Source of the DNA: Schlesneria sp.
Lineage (GTDB): Bacteria; Planctomycetota; Planctomycetia; Planctomycetales; Planctomycetaceae
Length of the DNA stretch: 64,000 nucleotides
Assembly (NCBI GenBank): GCA_028291515.1
Contig: JAQGHU010000063.1
Span: forward strand, 124,001-188,000
Reading direction: 5' to 3'
Each line of letters begins with the position of its first letter. The first letter of the stretch is position 1. Both the position numbers and the translations under genes were made by a program. Shown piece by piece: positions 1 through 8,408 of this stretch. The notes beneath the pieces are model-generated. The model saw only the letters and a program-made list of their open reading frames with translations, was not told where the DNA came from and did no database searches.

Positions 1-886
1 TGAAGCAGACGTTCTGTTCGTCGTCGAACTTCACGACCCCAGCGTTATCCTTGAAGACGCTGACGCACCAGTCGTCGGCACCCAACTTTTCGCGGATCGC
101 GACGGTCGCTCCGAAGACGGTTTCCTTGAGCATGTTCTCAAAGAGGTGTTCGCCGTTTTCGTCGCGATACCGGATGCGACCTTTCAGAGTCTTGTGCGAG
201 CAGTGTTCGCTCCAGGTTTGAGCAACCGATTCGAGTTCGATATCGGTGGGATCTCGCTGTTGCTCGACCCAGTGCGTTTTGATCGTGAGCATTTCGGCGA
301 GGCTGAGATAGAGCTGGCCGTGCTTGCTGAGGTGCATCAGCGCGTCGTCGTTCATCGTGCGAATCGGGACGGTTCGCAACTGGAACTTGTATTCCGACCC
401 CGCTCCGATCTGGTCCATCTGCAGGGGACCAGCGATGACTCGTTCGATGGCGTCGTTCGCGAGGACTCGCTTGGCGATGCGATCGAGGTCTGTATCAGAG
501 ACGTCCGCTTCGAACCAGTACTTGCGTCCGGTGGCGACGGTATCGACGGCGAAACCGAGATCGGCCAAAGCCTTTTGCGTGCTGAGGGCAACATTGTCGG
601 TCACGCCCGGCTTAAATAGCACGTTCAGCAATCGTCCCTTCGACGAAGCCGATTTGGCGGAGACCTGATGGGCAGAAAAAATCTCTGCGACCGGGTCGAC
701 CAGCAGCGTCGTGGCAGCGCGGGTGACGTCGCTGTTGTTCAGAGAGGCTCCCTGCAGCAGGAACGATCGGGCAGTGGTGACTGTTTTCACACCCGCCACG
801 CCCAGAGCGTGGGCTTCGCCGACGACTCGCAAGCCATCTCGATCGACTTCCCCTGCGGCTGGCCGAATTTCTACTTCCCAAAGCAT
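1..886 (-). CDS. purL: Phosphoribosylformylglycinamidine synthase, N-terminal part (cut by window edge)
   Basis: The protein starts MLWEVEIRP at the ATG whose first base is 886, and the frame stays open to the left edge, so about 295 residues are seen and the C-terminus is missing. The enzyme converts FGAR, glutamine and ATP to FGAM in de novo purine synthesis in the cytoplasm. The first 80 or so residues look like a fused PurS-type domain. Around residue 227 is the family motif TWSEHCSHK, followed by DWCVSVFKDNAGVV, which leads into the ATP-binding FGAM synthase core outside the window. It lies head-to-tail upstream-to-downstream with tyrA on the same strand, but a repeat-bearing spacer of about 75 bp separates them. 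Family assignment rests on these motifs; the edge truncation is a window effect, not a mutation. Confidence 0.85.
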   Translation of the reverse strand, partial: MLWEVEIRPAAGEVDRDGLRVVGEAHALGVAGVKTVTTARSFLLQGASLNNSDVTRAATTLLVDPVAEIFSAHQVSAKSASSKGRLLNVLFKPGVTDNVALSTQKALADLGFAVDTVATGRKYWFEADVSDTDLDRIAKRVLANDAIERVIAGPLQMDQIGAGSEYKFQLRTVPIRTMNDDALMHLSKHGQLYLSLAEMLTIKTHWVEQQRDPTDIELESVAQTWSEHCSHKTLKGRIRYRDENGEHLFENMLKETVFGATVAIREKLGADDWCVSVFKDNAGVVKFDDEQNVCF

Positions 887-913
887 TCGTGTTTCTCGTT
901 GATTAAGGTGGCC

Positions 914-957
914 TGTGTTTGCATCGGGCCAGGGGGCTGACACCCCTCGCTCGGAAG
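914..957. repeat. Dispersed palindromic repeat, GGGGGC...CCCC type, copy 1
   Basis: The segment reads tgtgttt-gcatcgggccaggggg, then ctgacacccctcgctcgg. It can fold into a GC-rich hairpin. Related copies lie near 27379-27413 and 27884-27920. It sits between tyrA and purL. Confidence 0.6.
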
Positions 958-962
958 GTCAA

Positions 963-1820
963 TTACTCGTTACTCTGCAGCCGTTGTTTGCCTTCGCTCA
1001 ACAACCGCTTGATTTGCTGCCCGTTTTGGGAAGCCAAGGATTTTTTGTAGGCTTCCAACTGGTGTTGTACCGCTTCGATTCCCCGGATGACATGCTGGGC
1101 GTTCTGCAACAGGATGCTGGTCCACAGATCGGGGTCGCCAGCAGCGATGCGAGTCGTGTCGCGAAAGCCGCTACCGGTCAACGGTTGATTCGCTTCAGTC
1201 AATGTCGCAGCCAAGGCCGAGGCCACCAGATGGGGCAAGTGACTGGTCATTGCCAGTGCCTGATCATGATCATCGGGCGACATCTGGACGGTCCGCATGC
1301 CGATTCCTTGCCAGAGGCGCTCCACGCGATTCACTTGCGAGGTTGCGGCGGAAGGGATGGGAGTGACGACGCAGGTTCGACCCTCGAACAAGTTGGCATC
1401 GGCCGCCTCGAATCCCTGGCGGTGCGATCCCGCGATCGGATGGGATCCGACAAAACTGGGGATGTCCTTCAGAGCATCGCAAATCGGCTGTTTGACGCTG
1501 CCAACATCGGTCAACAAGGTTCCGGGACGGGCATATTTGGCAGCCTCGTGAACGCCCTGGGCGACTCGGTCGACGGGGGTGCAAAATACGATGACATCGG
1601 CTTGAGCGGCAGCGGTCGCCAGATCTGTCGAGGTTTTGTCGATCAGGCCGGATTGTCGAGCCAGTTCCAGGCGGGCAGAATCGCGGCCGACTCCGATAAT
1701 CGTCTGGACAAGCTTTCGACTGCGAAGCGCAGCGGCCAGCGATCCGCCGATCAGGCCCACCCCGACGATGACGACAGTTTTTTCCAGCAATTTAGACGGC
1801 GGCTCGCTCATACGCCGCAT
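963..1820 (-). CDS. tyrA: Prephenate/arogenate dehydrogenase (NAD(P)-dependent)
   Basis: The product is about 285 residues and catalyses oxidative decarboxylation of prephenate (or arogenate) in tyrosine biosynthesis. The N-terminus carries the Rossmann fingerprint VIVGVGLIGGSLAAAL (GxGxxG). FCTPVD, TDVGSVK and SHPIAGSH follow, the last being typical of the TyrA active-site region, and the C-terminal half is the helical dimerisation domain. There is no obvious ACT or chorismate mutase domain, so it is a monofunctional enzyme. The open frame continues upstream to 2201 only because the tandem array there happens to lack stops. I place the start at MRRMSEPP (1820) or MSEPP (1811); neither has a good Shine-Dalgarno site. 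Confidence 0.88.
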   Translation of the reverse strand: MRRMSEPPSKLLEKTVVIVGVGLIGGSLAAALRSRKLVQTIIGVGRDSARLELARQSGLIDKTSTDLATAAAQADVIVFCTPVDRVAQGVHEAAKYARPGTLLTDVGSVKQPICDALKDIPSFVGSHPIAGSHRQGFEAADANLFEGRTCVVTPIPSAATSQVNRVERLWQGIGMRTVQMSPDDHDQALAMTSHLPHLVASALAATLTEANQPLTGSGFRDTTRIAAGDPDLWTSILLQNAQHVIRGIEAVQHQLEAYKKSLASQNGQQIKRLLSEGKQRLQSNE

Positions 1821-1993
1821 TGTAATGAGCCGGGAGGACAAACAAAATCGAAGGGGGTTGATGGGGCTGAGTGGCAAGGGGCGGAACGGAAGAGAAGGCG
1901 AGCCACGGATGAACACGGATTTTAAGGCGTGTTTTGGTGAATGTGGGTGGCGGGACAATGGAGTACGCAGTCCTGAGTAATCAGTTCGGAGTA

Positions 1994-2218
1994 CAGTAGA
2001 ATGGGCCGCTCCGGCTGCATGACACAACCTCCCGCTCCGGCTGCATGACACAACCTCCGCTCCGGCCACATGACACAACCTCCGCTCCGGCCACATGACA
2101 CAACCTCCGCTCCGGCCACATGACACAACCTCCGCTCCGGCCGCATGACACAACCTCCGCTCCGGCCGCATGACACAACCTCCGCTCCGGCCGCATGACA
2201 CAACCTCTCATTCTACTG
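1994..2218. repeat. Eight-unit 25-bp tandem array bounded by 10-bp inverted repeats
   Basis: Units begin gctccggc and continue t/c-g/a-catgacacaacctcc. They start at 2008, 2034, 2059, 2084, 2109, 2134, 2159 and 2184; the first is 26 bp. Units vary at two positions (ctg, cca, ccg), and like variants are clustered, which suggests local unit duplication. The array is bracketed by cagtagaatg (1994-2003) and its exact reverse complement cattctactg (2209-2218). The core gcatgacacaacctc also occurs once at 30279-30293. Confidence 0.9.
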
Positions 2219-2397
2219 AGACTGTGGTCGCAGATTGGCGTTCCGTTGTCAAAGTACAAACGGACTCGGCAGGTTGGCCCGTGAGGTGTCTGGCGATGGG
2301 GGCCAAAGCGGTTTCGAGCCACCGCACTCCATGGTTCGCTGACGATTGGCATTCAATTGTGAAAGAGCAATCCCGCCGGGCGGGCACATCGACTTCG

Positions 2398-2423
2398 CCC
2401 AATCTCCTGGCGAGATTGGCGAC
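2398..2423. repeat. Dispersed imperfect palindrome (caatctc...gagattg), copy 1
   Basis: The arms caatctc and gagattg surround ctggc. The same 26-bp word, with a single c/t change, recurs at 16684-16709 between the DUF1549 and DUF1501 genes. Confidence 0.7.
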
Positions 2424-2570
2424 AAGAGATGCCACCTGATTGGCATCCGATTGTGGCTCTCTTGTGCCATAGATTCGGTGAGTCATGCAATCCCTGAAAT
2501 CCGGTATTTGGGACATTTTGTCAGAGATTTCTCACGACGAATCCACGGGGCAAATTAGGACGCAAAAGAT

Positions 2571-2703
2571 GCAGAGATTGAAACACAGAGGCACAGAGGA
2601 AACAGAGAGTAAGCGTAGAAGTACGCAGAAGGTGATCACCGTCACCGCTCCCGTTCGCCTACTCTGTAATCTCTCTGTGCCTCTGCGTTTCAAACTCTTT
2701 GCC
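2571..2703. repeat. Inverted pair of 'aaacacagaggcacagag' elements
   Basis: The left arm (2571-2615) contains gattgaaacacagaggcaca. The right arm (2656-2703) is its imperfect reverse complement containing ctctgtgcctctgcgtttc. Together they could form a hairpin about 130 nt long. A third copy is at 10510-10556. Confidence 0.75.
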
Positions 2704-2855
2704 CTCTGTAATCGCAGGTCGTTCGTCATCCGCGCGCTCACATCGAGCGTTGCGATTGCGTTACACGGACTATATCCTTTTGCCGCCCCGCGGTTGTCAG
2801 TCGTTGATCGTCGGCTGGGTTGAACATTTTCGCCCTTTTAAATGGTCACTTCTGC

Positions 2856-3170
2856 ATGCTGATCCTCTTCTTAGATATGCTCGCACTGTGGTTGCTGCTT
2901 AACATCTTCTCCGATGAGAGTTGGGATGACCAAAAACTGAAGCTATTCGGCATCGTGCTGGCGATTTCGATTCTGGGAGGAATTGCCGCGGCAGTCGCGA
3001 TCCAATATGTCGGCGCGTTTCCTGCCTTCGGAGCCTATTTTTTCGTGGGGACCCTGTGCCTGTGGGGATTGGCCAATCTGCAATTCAAAAAAGCTTTGGC
3101 CGCCATGGGAATTTTCCTGGTCTATAAGATCGGCTTTGTGATCGCGATTAGCCTCATGTTCTCGCAATGA
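2856..3170 (+). CDS. Small membrane protein of unknown function
   Basis: The protein is about 104 residues from the ATG at 2856; a TTG at 2820 would add 12 residues. It is strongly hydrophobic, with four likely membrane segments: the N-terminal LILFLDMLALWLLLNIF, then LFGIVLAISILGGIAAAVAI, AFGAYFFVGTLCLWGLA and AAMGIFLVYKIGFVIAISL. A short acidic stretch (SDESWDDQ) follows the first segment. I recognise no family. It is monocistronic and convergent with the minus-strand gene ending at 3255. The hydrophobic pattern and in-frame length support a real gene; neither start has a good ribosome binding site. Confidence 0.6.
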   Translation: MLILFLDMLALWLLLNIFSDESWDDQKLKLFGIVLAISILGGIAAAVAIQYVGAFPAFGAYFFVGTLCLWGLANLQFKKALAAMGIFLVYKIGFVIAISLMFSQ

Positions 3171-3254
3171 GAAGAGCTCTTCGATCTGAGTCGCAGTCCG
3201 CGTGCCGCACAGCTCAAAGCACCGAATAATGAGCCTTGGTGCTGTCGTCATCGT

Positions 3255-3575
3255 TCAGTCTTCTGCGGTAGATTCTGAGGATCGAGGCGCATCGCAGAGG
3301 AGCAGCCAGGCAGAGAGAGGCGTCAGAATGATGATCAGAAACCAGTAGGCGATATCCAGCGTGATCGGTGGGCGCTCACTGTGCCAGCATCCCAGCGAGA
3401 TCCCATAGGATGAGGTCGAGCTGAGTCGGTAGTGTTGATGACCGACATCAAACGCGAAGGAATCAGTGGCGAATTGACTCCGCGCCCACAATGCAGCCAG
3501 CGCCAAGATGATCGCGAGCATGGCAGAGCCCGCTTTTCGTCGCCAGCCGTCGAAAGGCTCCAATTCATCGGTCAT
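3255..3575 (-). CDS. Small membrane protein translationally coupled to the toroid protein
   Basis: The product is about 106 residues starting MTDELEPFDGWRRKAG. The start ATG (3575-3573) overlaps the stop of the upstream gene in an ATGA arrangement, so translation is probably coupled. It has two membrane segments (AMLAIILALAALWA and YWFLIIILTPLSAWLLL) around a central extracytoplasmic stretch of about 50 residues. The open frame extends further upstream inside the preceding gene, but that part is a shadow. I do not recognise a named family. The coupling suggests that it acts with the cyclase-like protein at the membrane. Confidence 0.65.
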   Translation of the reverse strand: MTDELEPFDGWRRKAGSAMLAIILALAALWARSQFATDSFAFDVGHQHYRLSSTSSYGISLGCWHSERPPITLDIAYWFLIIILTPLSAWLLLCDAPRSSESTAED

Positions 3576-5194
3576 TTTGTATCTGCAGCAGCAGGGTTTA
3601 AGGGGATTTCGATTCGGTCTCGCTGATAGAGCGGGAGGTGGCGGTAGTAGACTTCCAGCGTCAGGAGGGCCAGGCTCGTCATGTAGAGGCGGCCGCCCAT
3701 GTTGCCGTGGCGATCGGCGACATCCCAACTGCCGTCGGCGTGAGTTCTGCGGATCTGGGTGTTGATCAGGTGATCGCGCATGACTCTATTCCAGCGATTC
3801 CATTCTTCGCCGCCCCAGTGATGCAGGACTTGCGTCGCGTAGTAGTTGTAGTACATGTCGTCCGGTTCGGGACCGTGCTCATCGAGGAAGTGGACACCCG
3901 CTCGCAATCCGCCGCTGGTTTCGTTCCAGTCGAGGTACATCCGGCAGAGCAGACCGGCGGCGGTCATGGAGGGAGTCGGATTGCTTTTACGCTCGGGCAT
4001 ATAGGCGTATTGCGAACCTCGCATGGATGCTACGCTCCCGAGGAATCGATCGATCCCGCCAAAGACTTTGGGAGGGACTTTGATCCGCGAGAACTGGGCA
4101 CTCTTGAGCGCCATTAATTCCCACGCTACGACAGAGGTATCGCCCGGTTGCCCCGGGAAGTATCGCCAGCCTCCCTGTGTGTGCTGTGTCGCGACCAGGA
4201 ATTCGATCGCTCCGGCGACGGCGGGACGCAGTTCGGCATCGTGCGTCATCGCGAACGCTTCGCTCAGCGCAATCGTGACGAGGCCATGGGTGTAGTAGGT
4301 GGGAGGCCCCTGCAGATTTCCGTAGAAGCAGATTCCCTTACCGACGGGCGTGCCTCCTTTCAGCAGATATTGGATGCCACGTCGGACTTCGGATTGATAC
4401 TCGCCTTCCTGGTGAGTCTGACCGGCACCGAGAAACGCCAAGAGGGCCATGGCGGTCGCCCCATTCGGGTTGTTGGACAATCGACCGGGCATCGTGCAAT
4501 TGCACTCGGGGCCATGAATGTGATCGAAATTCCAGGAGCCATCGGGGAACTGGTGATTCTTCAACCACACCAACCCGCGTGCCACGGCCGCTTCGCTGGC
4601 GTCGCTCCCGCCCATTCGCTTCAGCAGCCCTGCCTTTCCTGCGGCAGTCCGACCGGCAAAATGATCGCCGTGGCCATCCTCGGCGACCTGAGAGACTCCA
4701 TTCTTCTTGGTCTCTTTCGACTTGTTCACCGAGGTTGCCGGCGAAGTCATTGCCGCTCGCGGCCGGATGATCGCGGTTTTTTCCCCGACCAGCGTCTTCT
4801 GTCCTGGATTCAATTCGACCGATTCGACAATCATGGCGAATGGATCAATCGCCTCTTCGTCCTGACCGGAAATCGCATCCGGTGCCCCTGCCGGTTCCAC
4901 TTCGGTGACGAGGTCGACATCCAACTCGTCGCTGAGCGGAAGTTCATTTCCAAGGAGGAGCGAATAAAAATGGTCGAAAGCGGCTCGGGCCGGAGCCTCA
5001 AAGTAGATCAAGCTGAGTATCAGTAAGATGACCAGATGGACGGCGATGCTGACCGAAGCCGAGGCGCAGATCGTTTTCCAGGATGTCTCTCGTTTTGGCG
5101 GCGAAGACGAATCTGCTTTAAACCGAAAACGCGTGCGGCCTCTCGCCGCTGCCGATTCGGAAGTCTCGCCGGATCGGTTGAAACCTGCCGACAT
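3572..5194 (-). CDS. Membrane-anchored prenyltransferase/squalene-oxidase-repeat protein
   Basis: The protein has 540 residues. A short cytoplasmic N-terminus is followed by one membrane anchor (about 47-65, SVSIAVHLVILLILSLIYF), a low-complexity linker, and from about residue 205 a chain of alpha/alpha-toroid repeats of the prenyltransferase/squalene cyclase type (FPDGSWNFDH, TQGGWRYFPG, HADGSWDVADRHG). I do not see the DxDD cyclase motif, so a catalytic terpene cyclase role is unlikely. In planctomycetes such proteins are common, secreted or anchored, and uncharacterised. The toroid would face the periplasm. It forms a two-gene operon with the small membrane protein that overlaps its stop codon. 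Confidence 0.8.
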   Translation of the reverse strand: MSAGFNRSGETSESAAARGRTRFRFKADSSSPPKRETSWKTICASASVSIAVHLVILLILSLIYFEAPARAAFDHFYSLLLGNELPLSDELDVDLVTEVEPAGAPDAISGQDEEAIDPFAMIVESVELNPGQKTLVGEKTAIIRPRAAMTSPATSVNKSKETKKNGVSQVAEDGHGDHFAGRTAAGKAGLLKRMGGSDASEAAVARGLVWLKNHQFPDGSWNFDHIHGPECNCTMPGRLSNNPNGATAMALLAFLGAGQTHQEGEYQSEVRRGIQYLLKGGTPVGKGICFYGNLQGPPTYYTHGLVTIALSEAFAMTHDAELRPAVAGAIEFLVATQHTQGGWRYFPGQPGDTSVVAWELMALKSAQFSRIKVPPKVFGGIDRFLGSVASMRGSQYAYMPERKSNPTPSMTAAGLLCRMYLDWNETSGGLRAGVHFLDEHGPEPDDMYYNYYATQVLHHWGGEEWNRWNRVMRDHLINTQIRRTHADGSWDVADRHGNMGGRLYMTSLALLTLEVYYRHLPLYQRDRIEIPLNPAAADTK

Positions 5195-5652
5195 GGTGTA
5201 GCCAGTCTGGTGCGCGGAAGTTCATATTCCGGCAGCCTGATGGATTGATCGTCTGTTTACGCTCTGTACATGCGTCGTGCAGCGGAACTCTGCTATTTGG
5301 ATTACGTGAATGAATCGTCGGATTCAACGGATTCTAGCGAACGGGGGGCGACGATGCCGCCTTTTTCGTGCATGGCGGCGTCGATCGCGGCAATACGGTG
5401 AAAACCGAACATCATTGAGCATGGATACTCAGGGCAGGGGCGTTTCAGCGGTTTCGCAAAATTGGCGGTTTCTGCATCGACACCCGTGTCGCGATGCACT
5501 GGATTGCCGCCTACGCGGGAATGACGAAAAGGATGAGGGAACTACGAGATTCTGGGCAACGTGCTAAAGCTGGTCGCTGCTACTAGAATTTGGGAAATCG
5601 AGCGAAATCGCCGACTTTCGACATGTGCCTTCAATGAATCGAGTCACTTTTT
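5195..5652. other. Intergenic region between divergent genes
   Basis: It separates the minus-strand toroid gene from plus-strand cydA and presumably carries both promoters. The only recognisable element is a degenerate copy of the attcccgc...gcgggaat repeat at 5499-5527. No gene is seen. Confidence 0.6.
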
Positions 5653-6996
5653 ATGACGGGTCTGCTTGCTGACCTGACCACGGCCAATCAACTGCTGCCC
5701 GCGCGGCTGCAAATGGCGTTTACGCTGGGCTTTCACATCATTCTGGCCTGTTACGGCGTCGGGTTGCCGGTGCTGATGCTGGTGGCCGAGTGGCGTTTTC
5801 TGCAGACGGGCGATCGATTGTGGCAGAAACTGGCACAGCGGTGGTCGCGATCGTTTGCTGTCCTGTTTGCCGTCGGTGCGGTTTCGGGCACGGTTTTGTC
5901 GTTTGAATTGGGACTGCTGTGGCCCGAATTCATGGGCCGCTGGGGGGCGGTGATCGGGTTGCCGTTCACAATGGAGGGCTTTGCCTTTTTCCTGGAAGCG
6001 ATCTTTGCGGGGATCTATTTGTATGGCTGGGATCGCCTGCCCAAGCGAGTACACTGGCTGACCGGTTGGCCGATTGCGATCTCAGGATTCTTGTCGGCGT
6101 TCTTCGTCGTCACCGCCAACGCCTGGATGAACGCTCCGGCGGGATTTCGGATCGTCGATGGAAAAATCGTCGACATCAATCCACTGGCCGCCATGTTCAA
6201 TGTGGCCAGCGGGGCCCAGGTGACGCACATGATCGTGGCGGCGTACATGGTGACGGGCTTCAGCGTGGCGGCGTTCTACGCATTCTGTCTGCTGCGCGAT
6301 CCACAGAATGAATACTGTCGACGAGCGTTCACGCTGGGGTTGCTGCTGGGATTGGTCTTCGTCCCAGTTCAAATGGTAGTTGGTGACTGGTCGGCGAAGG
6401 TTGTCGCGAAGTCTCAACCGGTGAAACTGGCCGCGATGGAAGGCCAGTTTCAGACGGAGCGACACGCTCCGCTGCGCATCGGCGGGATACCGGATCCTGT
6501 CACTCGAGAAACTCGCTATGCCATCGAGATTCCCGGAGCGCTCTCGTTCCTCAGCTATGCCGACTTCAACGCTGAAGTGAAGGGACTGAATGATTTTCCA
6601 GACAACGAGAAGCCACCCGTGATCGTCGTTCACATGGCCTTTCAAGTGATGGTCGGCATCGGCTCAATGATGGGGCTGTTAGCTGCCGGTTGCTTAGTGA
6701 ACTACGTTAGATTTCGATCATGGCCAAAATCAAAATGGTTCTTGAGAACGGTGGTGCTGATGGGCCCGCTGTCGATCGTCGCCATGGAGGCGGGCTGGAT
6801 CGTCACGGAAGTGGGGCGGCAGCCTTGGATCGTGCATGGATACATGCGGACTGCCGACGCCGTGACGAGAGCACCCGGCGTCTGGTCCGTTTTCGCCGGA
6901 ACAATGTCGATCTATCTGCTGCTGGGGATTGCCACGATTACTTCGCTTTCTCGACTGGCCAAGGTTCCCTTGCAGGAGGATCTTCATGGGACCTGA
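5653..6996 (+). CDS. cydA: Cytochrome bd-type ubiquinol oxidase subunit I, short-Q-loop type
   Basis: This is the haem-bearing, quinol-oxidising subunit of the terminal oxidase in the cytoplasmic membrane; it reduces O2 to water. It has 447 residues and about nine membrane helices. Visible features are the N-terminal axial histidine in LGFHII (His28), the glutamate-bearing helix TMEGFAFFLEAIFAG, the second histidine in QVTHMIVAAYM, and the quinol-binding block QPVKLAAMEGQF. EVGRQPWIVHG lies near the C-terminus. It is clearly shorter than the E. coli CydA of about 520 residues, because the Q-loop after this block is short, as in cyanide-insensitive (Cio-like) oxidases. It overlaps cydB by 11 bp. 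Confidence 0.95.
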   Translation: MTGLLADLTTANQLLPARLQMAFTLGFHIILACYGVGLPVLMLVAEWRFLQTGDRLWQKLAQRWSRSFAVLFAVGAVSGTVLSFELGLLWPEFMGRWGAVIGLPFTMEGFAFFLEAIFAGIYLYGWDRLPKRVHWLTGWPIAISGFLSAFFVVTANAWMNAPAGFRIVDGKIVDINPLAAMFNVASGAQVTHMIVAAYMVTGFSVAAFYAFCLLRDPQNEYCRRAFTLGLLLGLVFVPVQMVVGDWSAKVVAKSQPVKLAAMEGQFQTERHAPLRIGGIPDPVTRETRYAIEIPGALSFLSYADFNAEVKGLNDFPDNEKPPVIVVHMAFQVMVGIGSMMGLLAAGCLVNYVRFRSWPKSKWFLRTVVLMGPLSIVAMEAGWIVTEVGRQPWIVHGYMRTADAVTRAPGVWSVFAGTMSIYLLLGIATITSLSRLAKVPLQEDLHGT

Positions 6997-8008
6997 TGAC
7001 CTGTTGTTGATTGTGATGCTGATTGCGTTAACGCTGTATGCTGTTTTGGGTGGTGCCGACTTCGGTGCGGGCATCTGGGAATTCACCACGGCTCTGCAGG
7101 CAACCGATCGGGAACGACAGCATATTTACAAGGCGATCGGACCGGTCTGGGAAGCCAACCATGTCTGGCTGGTCTTCGTCCTGATGATCTTGATGAACGG
7201 GTTTCCGAAGGCGTTCGCGGCACTGGGCCTGACCTTATGGCTGCCGTTGCTGCTGACGTTGGTCGGAATCATTTTCCGTGGAGGAGCCTATATCTTTCGT
7301 TCGTACGGAGGTGGACCGAAGCGCGAACTGCTGTTGTGGGAAGCAATCTTCGCGGTGGCGTCGACGGGAACTCCGTTGTTCCTGGGTGCGGCGGCGGGTG
7401 CGATCGCGTCGGGAAAATTGAAGATCCCGACCGAGAATAGCCTGCCGTCAGAGTTCGTGCTTGGTTGGATTTCGCCATTGGCGGTCTTCACCGGGTTCTA
7501 TTCCATCGGCATGTGCGCCTATCTGGCCGCGGTGTTCTTGACTCGGGAAGCGCGTGTCATCGGCGACGAGCACCTCACCACGATCTGGCGGCAGCGATCA
7601 TTGTCGACAGGTCTATGGATGGGTGTGCTGTCGTTCGGTGGGCTGGTGATGGTGGCGATCGAAGCACCTCATCTGGCAGAAGGATTCGTGACTCGCGGCT
7701 GGCCCCTGGTGATCATCTCGCTGGTTTGCGGGATCGGTTCGCTGATCGAAGTCTGGCGGCTCAACTGTTCGCGTGCGGTCATCGCAGCGTCCGGCGCTGT
7801 GACGGCGGTCATCTGGGGCTGGGGAATCTCGCAATATCCGGCCATCATTCCGCCGAGTATCACGACGGCTCAGGCGAAGGCCCCGGACGGTGTATTGTGG
7901 ATGATGCTGATTGTCATTTTGACGGGGGGAGTGTTTTTACTGCCGGCTTTGGGGTATCTCTTTATGCTGTTCAAAGGTGAACAGCTTGATCGCAAGGTGG
8001 CGAACTAG
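6986..8008 (+). CDS. cydB: Cytochrome bd-type ubiquinol oxidase subunit II
   Basis: The product is 340 residues from the ATG at 6986, which has a strong Shine-Dalgarno site (aggagga, 6974-6980) inside the end of cydA; a longer frame from 6929 is only an extension. It starts GPDDLLLIVMLIALTLYAVLGGADFGAGIWE, the typical CydB N-terminus, and carries KAIGPVWEANHVWLVFVLM and FRSYGG. Eight or so membrane helices are predicted. It pairs with CydA as the structural subunit of the bd oxidase. No cydX or cydCD follows; a repeat-bearing spacer does. Confidence 0.95.
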   Translation: MGPDDLLLIVMLIALTLYAVLGGADFGAGIWEFTTALQATDRERQHIYKAIGPVWEANHVWLVFVLMILMNGFPKAFAALGLTLWLPLLLTLVGIIFRGGAYIFRSYGGGPKRELLLWEAIFAVASTGTPLFLGAAAGAIASGKLKIPTENSLPSEFVLGWISPLAVFTGFYSIGMCAYLAAVFLTREARVIGDEHLTTIWRQRSLSTGLWMGVLSFGGLVMVAIEAPHLAEGFVTRGWPLVIISLVCGIGSLIEVWRLNCSRAVIAASGAVTAVIWGWGISQYPAIIPPSITTAQAKAPDGVLWMMLIVILTGGVFLLPALGYLFMLFKGEQLDRKVAN

Positions 8009-8013
8009 TGCGT

Positions 8014-8090
8014 GTCGCGTTGAAGCATGGGTTAGACTAAGTGGTTTTCTGCTCACCGGACGCCATAGTGAGGTGGGATGCGCTCTAGTC
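8014..8090. repeat. Dispersed post-gene repeat, copy 1
   Basis: It starts gtcgcgttgaagcatgggt and ends cgctctagt. A homologous copy lies at 36097-36167, also within 20 bp or so of a stop codon. Confidence 0.75.
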
Positions 8091-8262
8091 GGACGGGTTT
8101 CCCAACCCGTCATTCTTACCAGCGCGCGATAAGCCAAGAAGGGATACACTGTTTCGAAGATCTTGTATTGAGATCGTGTCATGTTGGGATCCCCAGCGTA
8201 GAGTCGATGCTGATGTTGAACGTCGATCAGGACTGATCGCGAAGCGGAGCTTCGAAGACCGG

Positions 8263-8288
8263 CGTTCCCAAGCTGGAGCTTGGGAACG
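8263..8288. repeat. Palindromic element cgttcccaagc...gcttgggaacg
   Basis: An 11-bp perfect inverted repeat (cgttcccaagc / gcttgggaacg) surrounds tgga. It is preceded by a smaller palindrome at 8241-8257 (gaagc/ggagc/ttc type). It resembles REP-like palindromes that are frequent in large bacterial genomes. Confidence 0.75.
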
Positions 8289-8307
8289 AGAATAAACTGA
8301 GGCTGTG

Positions 8308-8352
8308 TTTCCTCGAAGACACGGCCTTGTCGAAGACTCCAAGACCGTGGCA
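8308..8352. repeat. Dispersed GTGCCACGG-type repeat, copy 1
   Basis: It shares acggcc..gtcgargactcc...cgtggcaccc with the copy at 53427-53470. Related gtgccacgg words also occur at 10735-10766 and 53376-53390. Confidence 0.6.
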
Positions 8353-8408
8353 CCCATGCCATCGTGTGGTGACGAGAATTTCCAACAGGCAAGAAGGCAG
8401 AAGCGACC

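Larger units (their letters stand above)
1821..2855. other. Repeat-rich spacer upstream of tyrA
   Basis: About 1 kb with no convincing gene. It holds a 25-bp tandem array (2008-2207), an imperfect palindrome (2398-2423) that recurs at 16684, a pair of inverted copies of an 'aaacacagaggcacagag' element (2571-2615 and 2656-2703), and three degenerate copies of a 'gattggcattcaattgt'-like word near 2231, 2343 and 2438. Open frames here are products of the repeats. Confidence 0.7.
8009..8408. other. Repeat-bearing spacer after cydB
   Basis: No gene. It contains a dispersed repeat starting gtcgcgttgaagcatgg (8014-8090), a small hairpin cgggtttcccaacccg (8095-8110), a perfect palindromic element (8263-8288), and one copy of the GTGCCACGG-type repeat (8308-8352). 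Confidence 0.7.

Noticed and set aside
146-619. Plus-strand 157-codon frame at the left edge
   Set aside because: It is the antisense shadow of purL; the minus strand gives clear FGAM synthase motifs.
1821-2201. N-terminal extension of TyrA (about 127 residues) through the tandem array
   Set aside because: The array is stop-free in several frames because its unit has no stop and 25 bp cycles through all frames; the extension is low-complexity Cys/Gly/Arg repeats with no family match, and the Rossmann domain begins right after MRRMSEPP.
2008-2207. CRISPR array
   Set aside because: Units are contiguous 25-bp repeats with no unique spacers, and no cas gene is present.
5653-8008. Minus-strand frames within cydAB
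   Set aside because: Antisense shadows; the plus strand has clear cytochrome bd signatures.
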